Notes: a model not told the origin generated them from the letters alone. Shown: positions 23,611 through 36,281, counted from the first letter of the stretch. The stretch: DNA of 64,000 bases from Akkermansia muciniphila (GCA_945883495.1 CAMCXS010000015.1:1-64000); one strand, 5' to 3'. Made by a program: numbers and translations.

Positions 23611-24662
23611 ATGACCTCTCCTCGTCGATCCCCGAAGCAGACGCCGGCGCCGGAAACCTCTCTCGCCGTGGCCGCCCCACCGGCCCAGACGCTTGAAGCA
23701 AAGGCGTTGGCTTCCCAGGAACGCCACCGGCATCTCGAAGCGCTGCACAGCCACTTCCGCCATACTGACCTTCCCGCTTTCGAGATGTGGCTGGACACCG
23801 AGTTTGGCGAGGAGCGAACCACGGCTACCGCCCTGCGCGATCGGGCAAATGAGCTGGAAAGAATTCTCTTCGATGCCGAAGCAGCCTGGATGGCGGGAGA
23901 AGCCGGGAGCTTGCAGGAAGCCGTCGCTGCGGAGTGGGCAGCCGCCCAGGCCAGAGCAAACAACCCGGATGATGACTCCTTCGCCTCGACTGGAGGAATG
24001 CCTCCTGACGAGTTCGACATGCTCTTCGAATCCTACCTGTCAGACGTGCGGGGAATTGACATCGACGAGATGGACGACGCCAAGTACGAAAAGGCGCGGG
24101 CGGACTTCGCGGAAGCGATGGGCCGGGCCGCCGCTGGGGACAAGGCCGGGTTTGAGAAACTCATGCTCCGCACGGCCGCCGATGAGAGCGCTGATAACGT
24201 CCGGGCAGTGAAGACGATTTACCGGCGGTTGGCCAAGAAACTGCACCCCGATCAAAGCGGCAGCTGGGACGAAACGGAAAAACGTCTCTGGGACGAGGCC
24301 GCCGCAGCCTATGAAGGCTTGAATCTCGAAGACCTGAAGCGGATCGAACTCATGCTTTGCCTGCATCGGGGTGAAGAAATCCCGGCCACCCGGAAAGGCG
24401 AGTTGCGGACCTGGATGCAGCGTTTGCTCAAGGCGATCTCCGGTTTGGAAAAAGATCTACGCGAAATGCGCCAACACCCGGCCTGGGGCTTTGCGAAGCG
24501 CCGACGGACCAAGGCGTTCCGCGAAAAGATTCGCAAAGAACTCGACGCCGACATCCGGCAAGATCAGGCGCGGATTGCGATGATGGAGCAGGAACTGGCG
24601 ATCCTCCTCCGCCGCCGGGTCAAGAGGAAGGCCCCGAGCCGCCGCAAGAAGCCCCGGTCGGC

Positions 24663-24669
<7 letters not shown>
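23611..24669 (+). CDS. J-domain-like protein
   Basis: A 352-residue protein with no membrane segment. Residues about 195-240 form a J-like domain: helix [18 protein letters not shown] with HPD at 212-214, then [21 protein letters not shown]. The J domain contacts Hsp70 (DnaK) through HPD. The rest is helical, probably coiled coil, and the C terminus is strongly basic ([16 protein letters not shown]), which suggests nucleic acid or membrane binding. It lacks the Gly/Phe and zinc domains of DnaJ, so it is a specialised co-chaperone. It is convergent with carB, overlapping by seven bases. Confidence 0.8.
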
Positions 24670-27872
<3,203 letters not shown>

Positions 27873-28054
27873 CGGGGCAGGGGCGGGCGAAAAATTTGAG
27901 ACCATTGGCTTGCGCAGGGGGCGTTGTAAAGCGCCCATCTGGGGGAATCCACGGCGGCACAATCATTTGGGAGCCCGAAGAATCCAGCTCTGTGAATTGC
28001 CAAGCTGCCGGAACGCGGCTACGATGCCGCGCGAGTTGCGCGGTAAAGCCGTTC

Positions 28055-28840
28055 ATGACATTCATTTTTACAGCGATCGGCCGGGTCGTCACCGAACTCA
28101 TCCGCTTCAGCGGTCAAACGGCCGTGCTCGGGATGGAAGTGCTCGGGTCCCCCTTCGTTGGCAAAATGCGGTTCGGCTTGATGGGCCAGCAGTTGGTTCG
28201 AGTCGGATTTGGCTCGCAATTCGTGGTGGTCGTAACCGGCGCGGTGATCGGAAGCGTCTTCGCTGCGCAGTCGTATTACGTGTTTTCGAGCGTCGGCCTC
28301 GAAACTGCGGTGGGATCGGTCGTCTCGATCGCAATGTGCCGGGAATTGGGCCCGGTCTTGACCGCGCTGATGGTGACCGGCCGGGTCGGCGCTGCGATGG
28401 CAGCAGAAATTGGCACCATGAAGGTGACCGAACAGATCGATGCCTTGCGATCCATGGGCGTCCACCCGATCGATTACCTCGTTTTCCCCCGCTTCGTCGG
28501 AATGATGATCTCAATGCCTCTCCTGATCGCGGAGGCCATCGGTTTTGGAATTCTGGGCTCCTATCTCGTGACCGTGAAGGGATTTGGGGTCGATGAAGCG
28601 GCCTACACGAAAAACCTGAAGCTGTTCACGGAGTTGGATGACGTCGGGATCGGCATGATCAAGGGCGTGGTGTTCGCCATCCTCATCGTGCTGATTTCCT
28701 GCATGAACGGCCTCCTGGTGCGCCATGGAGCCGTCGATGTCGGCCGCCGCACGACTCAAGCCGTGGTGACGTCCTCCTTGTCGGTGCTCATTTCGAATTT
28801 CTTCCTGAGCATTCTCCTCAACTACTTTTTCCCGATCTGA
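28055..28840 (+). CDS. mlaE: MlaE-type lipid ABC transporter permease
   Basis: A 261-residue inner-membrane permease with five to six hydrophobic segments and the MlaE signature: CRELGPVLTALMVTGRVGAAMAAEIGTMKVTEQIDAL. The start is the ATG of MTFIFTAIGRVV. It is the first gene of a three-gene unit with the ATPase (15 bp gap) and MCE protein (18 bp gap). The Mla system moves phospholipids between inner and outer membranes and keeps the outer leaflet asymmetric, so a double-membrane cell is implied. mlaB and mlaC are not adjacent. Confidence 0.92.
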   Translation: MTFIFTAIGRVVTELIRFSGQTAVLGMEVLGSPFVGKMRFGLMGQQLVRVGFGSQFVVVVTGAVIGSVFAAQSYYVFSSVGLETAVGSVVSIAMCRELGPVLTALMVTGRVGAAMAAEIGTMKVTEQIDALRSMGVHPIDYLVFPRFVGMMISMPLLIAEAIGFGILGSYLVTVKGFGVDEAAYTKNLKLFTELDDVGIGMIKGVVFAILIVLISCMNGLLVRHGAVDVGRRTTQAVVTSSLSVLISNFFLSILLNYFFPI

Positions 28841-28854
28841 CCCGTTCCCGAACC

Positions 28855-29655
28855 ATGGTGGATTTGCTTCCAGACAAACCTTCGCAGCCGCTTGATCGGG
28901 GCCCGTGGGTGTTGGAAGTCAAAGACCTCCGCAAATCCTTCGGCTCTCAGGAGGTCCTTCGCGGACTGACGATCAATATCCGCCGCGGCGAAACGCTGGT
29001 CATCATCGGCCGGAGCGGTGGCGGCAAAAGCGTGCTCCTCAAACACATCCTTGGTCTGGTCCCGGCCGATAGCGGCAGCATCCGCATCGATGGCGAGGAG
29101 CTCTGCGGCCTTCCCGAACGCAAACTGAGCCTGATTCGCCGCAAAATCGGGATGCTTTTTCAGGAAGGCGCCCTCTTCGATTCCTTCAACGTCGCCGAAA
29201 ACGTCGCGTTCCCCCTCTTTGAGCAGGGATTGAAGAACCGCCAGGAAATCTTCGAGCGGGTACGCGATGCCCTCCAGGACGTCGGCCTCGAAGCCCACAT
29301 GGCCAAGTTCCCCTCGAATCTCAGCGGAGGGATGCGCAAGCGGGTCGCCTTGGCCCGTGCCATCGTCAGCCGGCCCGACATCATCCTCTACGACGAGCCT
29401 CAATCCGGACTCGATCCGGTGATCACGGACAGCATCAATCTGCTCATTCGGCGGCTTCAGCAAAAATATCGCGTCACTTCGATCGTGGTGACGCATGATA
29501 TGAAGAGCGCGTATCAGATCGGCGACCGAATCGCCTATTACCGGGATGGAAACATTTACTTTTTAGGAACTCCCGACGAGCTAAAGTCAAATCCTGACCC
29601 GATCATTCAAGACTTCATCCAAGGTCGTTCTCGACCTGAGCACGCTTCCGAGTAA
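28855..29655 (+). CDS. mlaF: MlaF-type ABC transporter ATPase
   Basis: A 266-residue ATPase. Walker A is GRSGGGKS, the Q loop is GMLFQEGALFDS (the MlaF-type GALFDS variant), the signature is LSGGMRKR, Walker B is IILYDEP and the H loop VVTHDM. It energises lipid movement through MlaE and MlaD. It starts 15 bp after mlaE. There is a short N-terminal extension of about 18 residues before the core (WVLEVKDLRKSFG). Confidence 0.93.
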   Translation: MVDLLPDKPSQPLDRGPWVLEVKDLRKSFGSQEVLRGLTINIRRGETLVIIGRSGGGKSVLLKHILGLVPADSGSIRIDGEELCGLPERKLSLIRRKIGMLFQEGALFDSFNVAENVAFPLFEQGLKNRQEIFERVRDALQDVGLEAHMAKFPSNLSGGMRKRVALARAIVSRPDIILYDEPQSGLDPVITDSINLLIRRLQQKYRVTSIVVTHDMKSAYQIGDRIAYYRDGNIYFLGTPDELKSNPDPIIQDFIQGRSRPEHASE

Positions 29656-29672
29656 GTTCCCGCACCGATCCC

Positions 29673-30755
29673 ATGTCCGACGCCAACGTGATTCGCAAGG
29701 AGCGCACCGAGTTCTTCGTCGGGCTGTTCGTCGTGGTGGGCTCCCTCATCATGGGGGCGCTAATCTGGCAATTCGGGAAATTCAGTGATCGCCTGGAGAA
29801 GGATTACCCGATCTTCTTAGTCCTGCAGGATGCCTCCGGAATCATTCCGGGCGGGAACGTCATGTTCTCCGGAGCCCGCATCGGCTACGTCAAAAGCACG
29901 GAGCTCGATCAAAAATCGTTCCAAGGCAGCCAAGTGGAATTGCGGATCTTTGACCGTTACAAACTCCCGGCCGGCTCCAAGTTCCGCGTCGCCACTAGCG
30001 GGCTCATGGGAGATAATTACATCAGCGTCACTCCGCCCCCACCGGATCAGATCACCGGAGAGATTATTGGACGCGAGGGCGTGGTCCTCCGCGGCACTGA
30101 AAACGTTCTGGATCAACTTCCAGAGCAGGGCAAACGAATCGCGGACAATCTTGAGGTCGTACTCGCGGAACTCGACGTCGCGGTGGAAGACGTCCGTAAA
30201 GTGATCATCAACTTTATCAGCATCTCGGAAAAGCTCGACCAACGAGTCATGAGCGATGAGAATCTCACTAGCTTCGATAAGGCGGTAACCAGCATCGGCG
30301 AGACCGCGACAAACCTGCAAACGGCTTCGGACAAACTCACCGTCCTGATTGAGGACAGCCGCAAGACCGTTGCCACCGCCGCCCAGCCTTTTGAGCGGGC
30401 GGATAAGGCCATCGCGGAGCTTGAGCCGACGATGAAGGAGTTGCGCGCCACGATCCAGGAAATCCACCACGCGGCCGATCAAGTGACGAGCGGGGATGGT
30501 CCAGTGCCTGCCCTGCTGACGAGCAGCGAGATGCGGAACAACCTGGAGAGCCTCGTCTCCAATCTGGAGAAGCACGGTATCCTCGGCTACAAGCGTGGCC
30601 GCGACAAAGAGGAGGACAAGTCCAAGGACGAATCCGGCACTGAAAGTCGGGGCAGGCTGCGGAGCTTTTTCCAAAAAGACGACCCAAAAGACGAGGCCAA
30701 GCCAGAGCAGCCCCGTAGCGAGCGCAAGCCGGGGCGCCCCTTCGGCAAGAACTGA
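29673..30755 (+). CDS. mlaD: MCE-family lipid transport protein (MlaD-like)
   Basis: A 360-residue protein with one N-terminal transmembrane anchor (about 14-36) followed by an MCE domain at about 43-125 (YPIFLVLQDASGIIPGGNVMFSGARIGYV ... SGLMGDNYISV). A long helical region follows at about 150-300, then a charged, disordered C terminus rich in Lys, Asp, Pro and Arg. MlaD-type hexameric rings carry lipid across the periplasm. The tail is longer than in E. coli MlaD. Third gene of the mlaE-mlaF-mlaD unit; the next gene is rplU with its own ribosome-binding site. Confidence 0.9.
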   Translation: MSDANVIRKERTEFFVGLFVVVGSLIMGALIWQFGKFSDRLEKDYPIFLVLQDASGIIPGGNVMFSGARIGYVKSTELDQKSFQGSQVELRIFDRYKLPAGSKFRVATSGLMGDNYISVTPPPPDQITGEIIGREGVVLRGTENVLDQLPEQGKRIADNLEVVLAELDVAVEDVRKVIINFISISEKLDQRVMSDENLTSFDKAVTSIGETATNLQTASDKLTVLIEDSRKTVATAAQPFERADKAIAELEPTMKELRATIQEIHHAADQVTSGDGPVPALLTSSEMRNNLESLVSNLEKHGILGYKRGRDKEEDKSKDESGTESRGRLRSFFQKDDPKDEAKPEQPRSERKPGRPFGKN

Positions 30756-30834
30756 GGCGCCAACGCCATTTTCACTTGCTCGATTTCGAAAGCTGTGACA
30801 CACTCCCCGCCCCAGTCTTCCAGGGGAGGTGACC

Positions 30835-31143
30835 ATGGCATACGCAATTATCAAAGTCGGCGGCAAGCAATTCCGAGTCAGCGAAGGCGACTTGGTCGAT
30901 GTCGAGAAGCTCGACGCCCAAAAAGGTGATACCGTGAAATTCGAGGACGTTCTCCTCATTTCTCGTGACGGTGCCACCACCGTCGGATCTCCCAAAGTAG
31001 CGGGCGCAGCCGTGACTGCCGAAGTCATCGAGCAACGCCGCTTGCCCAAGGTTACGGCTTTCAAATTCAAGCGCCGCAAAGGCTTCCACAAAACCAAAGG
31101 TCATCGCCAGCCCGTGACCCGCGTCTCCATCAAGGGCATCTGA
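30835..31143 (+). CDS. rplU: 50S ribosomal protein L21
   Basis: A 102-residue protein with the standard L21 beginning MAYAIIKVGGKQFRVSEGD and the 23S rRNA-binding KFKRRKGFHKTKGHRQ segment near the C terminus. A strong GGGGAGGTG ribosome-binding site at 30823-30831 decides the ATG at 30835. It is paired with rpmA 41 bp downstream, the nearly universal order. Confidence 0.97.
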   Translation: MAYAIIKVGGKQFRVSEGDLVDVEKLDAQKGDTVKFEDVLLISRDGATTVGSPKVAGAAVTAEVIEQRRLPKVTAFKFKRRKGFHKTKGHRQPVTRVSIKGI

Positions 31144-31184
31144 GCAAATCTCTTCCAGTCCGCACCTCAATCATCCTTTAGGTC

Positions 31185-31445
31185 ATGGCTCACAAGAAAG
31201 GTCAAGGTAGTGTCAAGAACGGTCGCGACTCCCGCAGCAAGCGCCTCGGCGTGAAGCGTTTCGGCGGTGAAGCCGTTCTCGCCGGTTCCATCATCATCCG
31301 CCAGTGCGGCACCAAGTGGCAGCCGGGCAAAAACGTCGGCTGTGGCCGGGATTACACCCTGTTCGCCCTCGTCGATGGCAACGTCCGTTTCGATCGCGAC
31401 GGCCGCCGGGTCAACATTGATCCGATCGCCGCTGGGGCGAACTAA
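31185..31445 (+). CDS. rpmA: 50S ribosomal protein L27
   Basis: An 86-residue protein starting [16 protein letters not shown]; the N-terminal tail reaches the peptidyl transferase centre. It begins directly with the mature-type sequence, so no Firmicute-style cleaved N-terminal extension is present. It follows rplU, with a rho-independent terminator 50 bp after the stop. Confidence 0.97.
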   Translation: MAHKKGQGSVKNGRDSRSKRLGVKRFGGEAVLAGSIIIRQCGTKWQPGKNVGCGRDYTLFALVDGNVRFDRDGRRVNIDPIAAGAN

Positions 31446-31495
31446 GTCCATCGCTGGATCGGCTTCCTCCGGTCCCCACCTCTTCCTCATTTCCG

Positions 31496-31535
31496 AAGAA
31501 CCGGCAGGAGTCTCCTCGCCGGTTCTTTCGTTTTC
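31496..31535 (+). terminator. Rho-independent terminator after rpmA
   Basis: AAGAACCGGC pairs with GCCGGTTCTT around an AGGAG/CTCCT inner stem, followed by TTTCGTTTT. It ends the rplU-rpmA transcript 10 bp before trmL, so trmL would need its own promoter or read-through. Confidence 0.85.
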
Positions 31536-31545
31536 TCCTTAGCCC

Positions 31546-32007
31546 ATGTTCCACGTCGTCCTGGTCGAACCCGAGATTCCTCCCAATACGGGGAACATCG
31601 CCCGCCTTTGCCTGGCCACTGGCTCCGTGTTGCACCTCGTGGAACCGTTGGGGTTTTCCATCGACGACCGCTCGCTGAAGCGGGCCGGCCTCGACTATTG
31701 GGCGGATGTGGACGTGCGGGTGTGGCCCTCCCTCACCGGACTCTTTGAAGCAACCGGTGAGTCGAAGCGCTACTTTCTGACCACCAAAGCGACGAGACCT
31801 TACTGGGACCAGAGCTTTCAGCCAGGAGATTACCTGTTCTTTGGCAGGGAGACGCGAGGCTTGCCAGAGAGTCTCTTGCAGGCGCATCCGGACCAATGCC
31901 TCACGATCCCGATGGAGCGAGACTCTACGCGGAGTCTCAACTTGGCAACGGCGGTGGGAATTGTACTGTATGAAGCGATTCGGCAAACCAGAGTGAATGG
32001 TGTCTGA
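31546..32007 (+). CDS. trmL: tRNA (cytidine(34)-2'-O)-methyltransferase TrmL
   Basis: A 153-residue SPOUT methyltransferase that 2'-O-methylates the wobble base of tRNA-Leu isoacceptors using SAM. The start MFHVVLVEPEIPPNTGNIARLC is diagnostic. The knotted SAM site is shown by FFGRETRGLP and IPMERDSTRSLNLATAVGIVLYE. Length is that of the minimal TrmL family. It sits between the rpmA terminator and the promoter of the AP2 gene. Confidence 0.93.
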   Translation: MFHVVLVEPEIPPNTGNIARLCLATGSVLHLVEPLGFSIDDRSLKRAGLDYWADVDVRVWPSLTGLFEATGESKRYFLTTKATRPYWDQSFQPGDYLFFGRETRGLPESLLQAHPDQCLTIPMERDSTRSLNLATAVGIVLYEAIRQTRVNGV

Positions 32008-32131
32008 GTGAGGGACGTCCTAAGAGGTTGATCCCACTGCCTGGCATGGGTCCTGGAAGAGCTGGGCTAGGCTTTGGGGAGCGCAAAGATCCTAGAAAAT
32101 CTAAATAATTAACAGAAATTAAATATTCTAG

Positions 32132-32160
32132 TTGCAGTAGTCCTCGACTGCTTCTATAAT
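32132..32160 (+). promoter_or_regulatory. Canonical sigma-70 promoter for the tandem-AP2 gene
   Basis: -35 TTGCAG (32132-32137), 17-bp spacer, -10 TATAAT (32155-32160), preceded by about 45 bp of AT-rich sequence that could act as an UP element. Transcription would start near 32167, 50 bases before ATG 32217. It is the most consensus-like promoter I can read in the window. Confidence 0.75.
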
Positions 32161-32216
32161 TGCCATGCGTATCGCGCCCCACTAAACAAACCAACAAAGC
32201 ACAACAGGAGATGAGC

Positions 32217-32693
32217 ATGGTAGCACCACGAGCCAACTACGGGATCACCCGTATCGACCAACCCGAAAAGAAAAACCATGGGTATTATGTCCGGATTACT
32301 CACCGCGGCACAACCCATCAGAAGTACTTCCCGGATAAGTCCAGCGGAGGTAAGGCTAAGGCCCTCAAACTGGCCAAGGCCTATCGCGACGAGCTTCTCG
32401 CGCAAATGCCCAAGGCCAAGCAAGAGATGGCCGCCCGCAAAAAACGCAAAGCTCTTCAATCCGGCGTAACCGGCGTCACCCACGTGGTGAGCAAGGTCGG
32501 CGAAAACAAGGAGTATCAGTACTGGCAGGCGGCCTGGGCTGATGAAAACGGCAAGCGCCGCACCGCGAAGTTCTCGATCGGCCGCTACGGCAAGGAGAAG
32601 GCTCTCGAGATGGCGATCAAGGCCCGCAAGAAGGCGACTCGCGAAACCGGTAAGAATAAGAAGGCCGCCGCCGCTGCCGCCGCCGCCAACTGA
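32217..32693 (+). CDS. Stand-alone tandem AP2-like DNA-binding protein
   Basis: A basic 158-residue protein. ATG 32217 follows AGGAG (32206-32210) at a 6-base gap; in-frame starts further up overlap the promoter. It has two AP2-like repeats: about 7-64 (YGITRIDQ ... HGYYVRI ... KYFPD ... ALKLAKAYRDEL) and 81-143 (SGVTGVTHV ... YWQAAWADENGKRRTAKFSIGRYG ... ALEMAIKARKKA). A Lys-rich segment with a run of eight alanines closes it. The same repeat pair precedes the HNH nuclease at 1369-2331, but no nuclease is present here. The strong promoter and its own terminator suggest high constitutive expression; a nucleoid-type or regulatory DNA-binding role is inferred. Confidence 0.8.
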   Translation: MVAPRANYGITRIDQPEKKNHGYYVRITHRGTTHQKYFPDKSSGGKAKALKLAKAYRDELLAQMPKAKQEMAARKKRKALQSGVTGVTHVVSKVGENKEYQYWQAAWADENGKRRTAKFSIGRYGKEKALEMAIKARKKATRETGKNKKAAAAAAAAN

Positions 32694-32760
32694 ACAAACA
32701 TTTAACCCTCGCGTCACCCGGTCCACAGACCGGACAACGCTCTTGTGACTTACATGAAGG

Positions 32761-32800
32761 ACCGGCTTTCGCCTTATGGTGAAAGCCGGTTTCTTTTTTT
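32761..32800 (+). terminator. Strong rho-independent terminator of the AP2 gene
   Basis: ACCGGCTTTCGCC pairs with GGTGAAAGCCGGT around a TTAT loop, followed by TTCTTTTTTT. It isolates the AP2 gene from the ATP-grasp operon 40 bp downstream. Confidence 0.92.
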
Positions 32801-32839
32801 GATTTTGGCACGGTGCGTGCTTCGCTCCCGGGAACCCCG

Positions 32840-34276
32840 ATGCTGTTCCAAAATTACGAGAAGGGAGATTTCTTCGACGAAATGTTCGCCTCTGGCGACG
32901 GCGACGTTTTCCCCCACTACCAGCCCCTCTACCAGCGCTTCCAAAACTTGGAGCGCGAGCAGTTCCAAGAACGCCAACAGCGGATCGACGACACCTTCCT
33001 CAAGAACGGGATTACCTTCACCGTTTACGGAGATAAGGACGGAACCGAGCGCATTTTCCCCTTCGACTTGATTCCACGAGTCATTCCCGACAATGAATGG
33101 CGGGTCGTCCAGGATGGCCTCACCCAGCGGATCATCGCCCTCAACCTTTTCCTGCACGACATCTACCACGAGCAGCGCATCCTCAAGGACGGCGTGGTGC
33201 CGAGGGATATCGTGGAATCGGCGGCGCACTATCGTCCGGAAATGCTGGGCGTGAATGTCCCGCGCGACATCTACATCCACGTCTGCGGAACCGATTTGAT
33301 TCGCGATCATGATGGCAAGTATTTGGTGTTGGAGGACAACGGCCGCTGCCCGTCAGGAGTTTCCTATCTCTTGGAAAACCGGGAAGCGATGAAACGGGCC
33401 TTCCCCCGCCTCTACAGCGCCATGAACGTGCGTCCGGTGGATGCCTATCCGGAGCTCCTTCTCAAAACCGTGCAGCACCTTTCCCCTCGGCAATCGCAAA
33501 CTCCCGTCTGCGTCCTGCTCACGCCTGGGGTCTACAATAGCGCTTATTTTGAACACACCTTTCTGGCACGCCAGATGGGAATTCAAATCGTCGAAGGCCG
33601 CGACTTGGTGGCAATCGACGGTTATGTCTACATGCGAACCATCCGGGGCTTGGTGCAAGTCGACGTCATTTACCGCCGGATCGATGACGACTTTATCGAT
33701 CCGAAAGTCTTCCGTCCGGATTCAGTGCTCGGCGTGCCCGGACTCATCGATGCCTACCTGCGCGGAAACGTCGCGCTCGCCAACGCCGTGGGCACCGGAG
33801 TGGCGGACGACAAAGTGACATATTGCTACGTTCCAGAGATCATCCGGTATTATCTCGACCAGGACCCGATCTTGGATAACGTACGCACCTACCTGGGTTG
33901 GCGGCCGGACGACCAGAAATACATGCTGGAGAACCTGGAAAACCTCGTCATCAAAGCGGCCAACGAATCGGGCGGCTACGGGATGCTCATGGGGCCCTCC
34001 TCCACCGCGAAGGAACGCGCCGAATTTGCCGCCAAAATTAAGGCGAACCCGAGAAACTACATCGGCCAGCCGGTGATTTCCCTCTCCCGCCACCCCACCG
34101 TTTGCGGGGACACCATTGAAGGCCGTCACGTTGACCTGCGCCCGTTCGTGCTCTATGGCGAGGACGTGCAGATCATCCCTGGAGGTCTCACCCGCGTCGC
34201 ATTGCGCAAAGGTTCCCTGGTGGTCAATTCCTCTCAGGGTGGTGGCAGCAAGGACACCTGGGTTCTTTACCAATAA
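32840..34276 (+). CDS. Circularly permuted ATP-grasp protein
   Basis: A 478-residue protein of the CP_ATPgrasp family (DUF404/DUF407 type). Start taken at the ATG of [16 protein letters not shown], where family similarity begins. Conserved pieces are [27 protein letters not shown]-type nucleotide site, [25 protein letters not shown] and [13 protein letters not shown]. It heads a three-gene operon with alpha-E and transglutaminase-like genes. Comparative work has proposed that such operons make or process a peptide-like tag; no substrate is established. Confidence 0.88.
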   Translation: MLFQNYEKGDFFDEMFASGDGDVFPHYQPLYQRFQNLEREQFQERQQRIDDTFLKNGITFTVYGDKDGTERIFPFDLIPRVIPDNEWRVVQDGLTQRIIALNLFLHDIYHEQRILKDGVVPRDIVESAAHYRPEMLGVNVPRDIYIHVCGTDLIRDHDGKYLVLEDNGRCPSGVSYLLENREAMKRAFPRLYSAMNVRPVDAYPELLLKTVQHLSPRQSQTPVCVLLTPGVYNSAYFEHTFLARQMGIQIVEGRDLVAIDGYVYMRTIRGLVQVDVIYRRIDDDFIDPKVFRPDSVLGVPGLIDAYLRGNVALANAVGTGVADDKVTYCYVPEIIRYYLDQDPILDNVRTYLGWRPDDQKYMLENLENLVIKAANESGGYGMLMGPSSTAKERAEFAAKIKANPRNYIGQPVISLSRHPTVCGDTIEGRHVDLRPFVLYGEDVQIIPGGLTRVALRKGSLVVNSSQGGGSKDTWVLYQ

Positions 34277-34285
34277 TACGCATCC

Positions 34286-35296
34286 ATGCTTTCCCGCGTT
34301 GCTGAGAGCCTGTATTGGCTCAGTCGTTATATCGAACGGGCCGAAAACCTCGCTCGCTTGGTCGATGTCAATCGCCAGCACCTGCTGGATTCCCATCGAC
34401 AAGGCCAGTCCAACCCCACGGACGCTTGGCGGCCCGTGCTCCTGGCCACTTGCGCGGACACCGCCTACGATGCCATTCTCAAGGATTGCGATAGTCCGCC
34501 GGACGCCGGCCGTTTCATCACCTTGGAGAATCGCTATCCTGACTCCATTCGCCAATGCATCGCCACCGCGCGGGAGAATGCCCGCATGGTGCGCGACCAG
34601 ATTTCCGAGGAAATGTGGCTGGAGCTGAACGCGATTCACCTCCTTCTCCAGAGCCCAGAAGCGGAAGCGCTCTGGACTTCGGACGCTCAGGAATTCTACA
34701 ACCGGATCATTGATTTCTCCCTGCTGTTCCAAGGCTTGACCGACGCCACGATCGTTCATGACGAGGGGTGGCAGTTTATGCAACTTGGCAAGTTCCTGGA
34801 GCGCGCGGACAAAACCAGCCGGATTCTGGACATCCTGACTTTCTGGCACGAGCCTGATCGCTACCACTGCACCACCGTGCTCTCCAGTTGCTCCGCGTTC
34901 TCCGCCTTCCGCGCGGAATTCCGCGGTGAGGCCACGCTGCAAAACGTCGCCGCGTTCCTCCTTTTCTCGCAGGCGTTTCCACGGTCATTCCGCTCCTGCT
35001 TGCGCCACGTCGATCACGCTTTGCACGCCATTTCCGGGGTTCCTGCCGGCACGTTCTCGAACGAAGCGGAACGCCTCACAGGGAGCCTCTTGGCGCGGAT
35101 CAATTTTTCCGGCATTGATGAAGTGTTCGGGCACGGGCTCCACGCCTACATTGATGAATTGCAGCAGCATCTGAATGACATCGGCGAACGTCTCTACGAA
35201 ACATACGTATTGCTGCCATCCTCTTTGCGCAATGTAACCCGTTCGGACGGAGGCACGCAGCACATGTGGCAGTACCATCAGCAGCAACAGCAGTAG
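34286..35296 (+). CDS. Alpha-E domain-containing protein (DUF403)
   Basis: A 336-residue all-helical protein starting MLSRVAESLYWLSRYIERAEN, the family hallmark. Further conserved pieces are ARENARMVRDQISEEMW, FLERADKTSRILDI and FLLFSQAFPRSFRSCL. It starts nine bases after the ATP-grasp stop. The two families nearly always co-occur and may form a complex. The C terminus ends in a glutamine run (HQQQQQ). No enzymatic activity is known. Confidence 0.9.
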   Translation: MLSRVAESLYWLSRYIERAENLARLVDVNRQHLLDSHRQGQSNPTDAWRPVLLATCADTAYDAILKDCDSPPDAGRFITLENRYPDSIRQCIATARENARMVRDQISEEMWLELNAIHLLLQSPEAEALWTSDAQEFYNRIIDFSLLFQGLTDATIVHDEGWQFMQLGKFLERADKTSRILDILTFWHEPDRYHCTTVLSSCSAFSAFRAEFRGEATLQNVAAFLLFSQAFPRSFRSCLRHVDHALHAISGVPAGTFSNEAERLTGSLLARINFSGIDEVFGHGLHAYIDELQQHLNDIGERLYETYVLLPSSLRNVTRSDGGTQHMWQYHQQQQQ

Positions 35297-35336
35297 TAGC
35301 CGCAACACTCCACCGCCCCCCGAACCCCTTACGGGC

Positions 35337-36281
35337 ATGCGTCTCCGCGTTCATCATCGAACAGAATATCGATACTTTTCACCGGTCTGGGAGAGCCTCA
35401 ATGAGCTCCATCTCAAACCCTTGGAGACTCGTTGGCAAACCTGCGAAAGCGCCATCATCGCCGTCATTCCGGCCGTGCGCCTCACTAGCTACGAGGATCT
35501 CCATCAGAACACCGTTCATCACTTCGAGATCCCCGAGAAACACGATCGTTTGATCATCGACAGCCGCTGCACGGTCCGCACGATCTGCAAAGTCGACTTT
35601 GAAGCCCTTCCTTATGGCTTCCCGCATTCTGGACTGCGTGGACTCAAAGGCGACGAAGAGTGTTTCCCCTATCTCCAGGATAGCCGGTATGTCGAAATCA
35701 ATCCGGAACATTGGCGCCTCGCCCTCGATATCCAGGATTTCTCCACGGATGTCTTCCAAACCGCCTATGCAATCATGGAATACATCTTCCGCAATTTCGA
35801 ATATCGCTACGGTTCCACCTCAGTGACTACGCATGCCAACGAAGTGATCGCCCGCCGCTGCGGCGTCTGCCAAGACTTCGCGCACGCCATGGTTGCTCTG
35901 TGCCGTTGCTTGGGCATTCCCTGCCGCTATGTCAGTGGCTACTTCTTCGACGCCACCCGCAACCACTCCTTGCGCGGCTCCGAAGCTTCTCACGCCTGGA
36001 CCGAAGTATTTATCCCTGGCCACGGCTGGATCGGCCTCGATCCCACCAACAATAAGGTCATCGACGATACCTACATCGCCGTCGCGGTCGGCCGCGATTA
36101 CCGGGATGTCACTCCGGTAGCGGGAACCTACTTCGGCATCGGCTCCAGCATCCTGGAGGTCAAGGTCACCGTAGAACGGCTCGACCCGCCCGTCGCCACG
36201 CCGCAAAGCTCAAAAGCCACCGCCCCCTCCGCGGCCGCCGCAAAACCGGCGACCGGGGAGACAGCAGCGCTCAAAGCTTAG
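35337..36281 (+). CDS. Transglutaminase-like cysteine protease family protein
   Basis: A 314-residue protein. The N-terminal domain (MRLRVHHRTEYRYFSPV) is the usual bacterial transglutaminase N-terminal domain. The papain-like core has catalytic Cys in CGVCQDFAHAM, His in SHAWTEV and Asp in GLDPTNN. The last 40 residues are Ala/Pro-rich and unlikely to be structured. It closes the ATP-grasp/alpha-E operon; in such operons it may cleave or transfer the proposed peptide product. It overlaps the convergent bioD by 11 bases. Confidence 0.9.
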   Translation: MRLRVHHRTEYRYFSPVWESLNELHLKPLETRWQTCESAIIAVIPAVRLTSYEDLHQNTVHHFEIPEKHDRLIIDSRCTVRTICKVDFEALPYGFPHSGLRGLKGDEECFPYLQDSRYVEINPEHWRLALDIQDFSTDVFQTAYAIMEYIFRNFEYRYGSTSVTTHANEVIARRCGVCQDFAHAMVALCRCLGIPCRYVSGYFFDATRNHSLRGSEASHAWTEVFIPGHGWIGLDPTNNKVIDDTYIAVAVGRDYRDVTPVAGTYFGIGSSILEVKVTVERLDPPVATPQSSKATAPSAAAAKPATGETAALKA

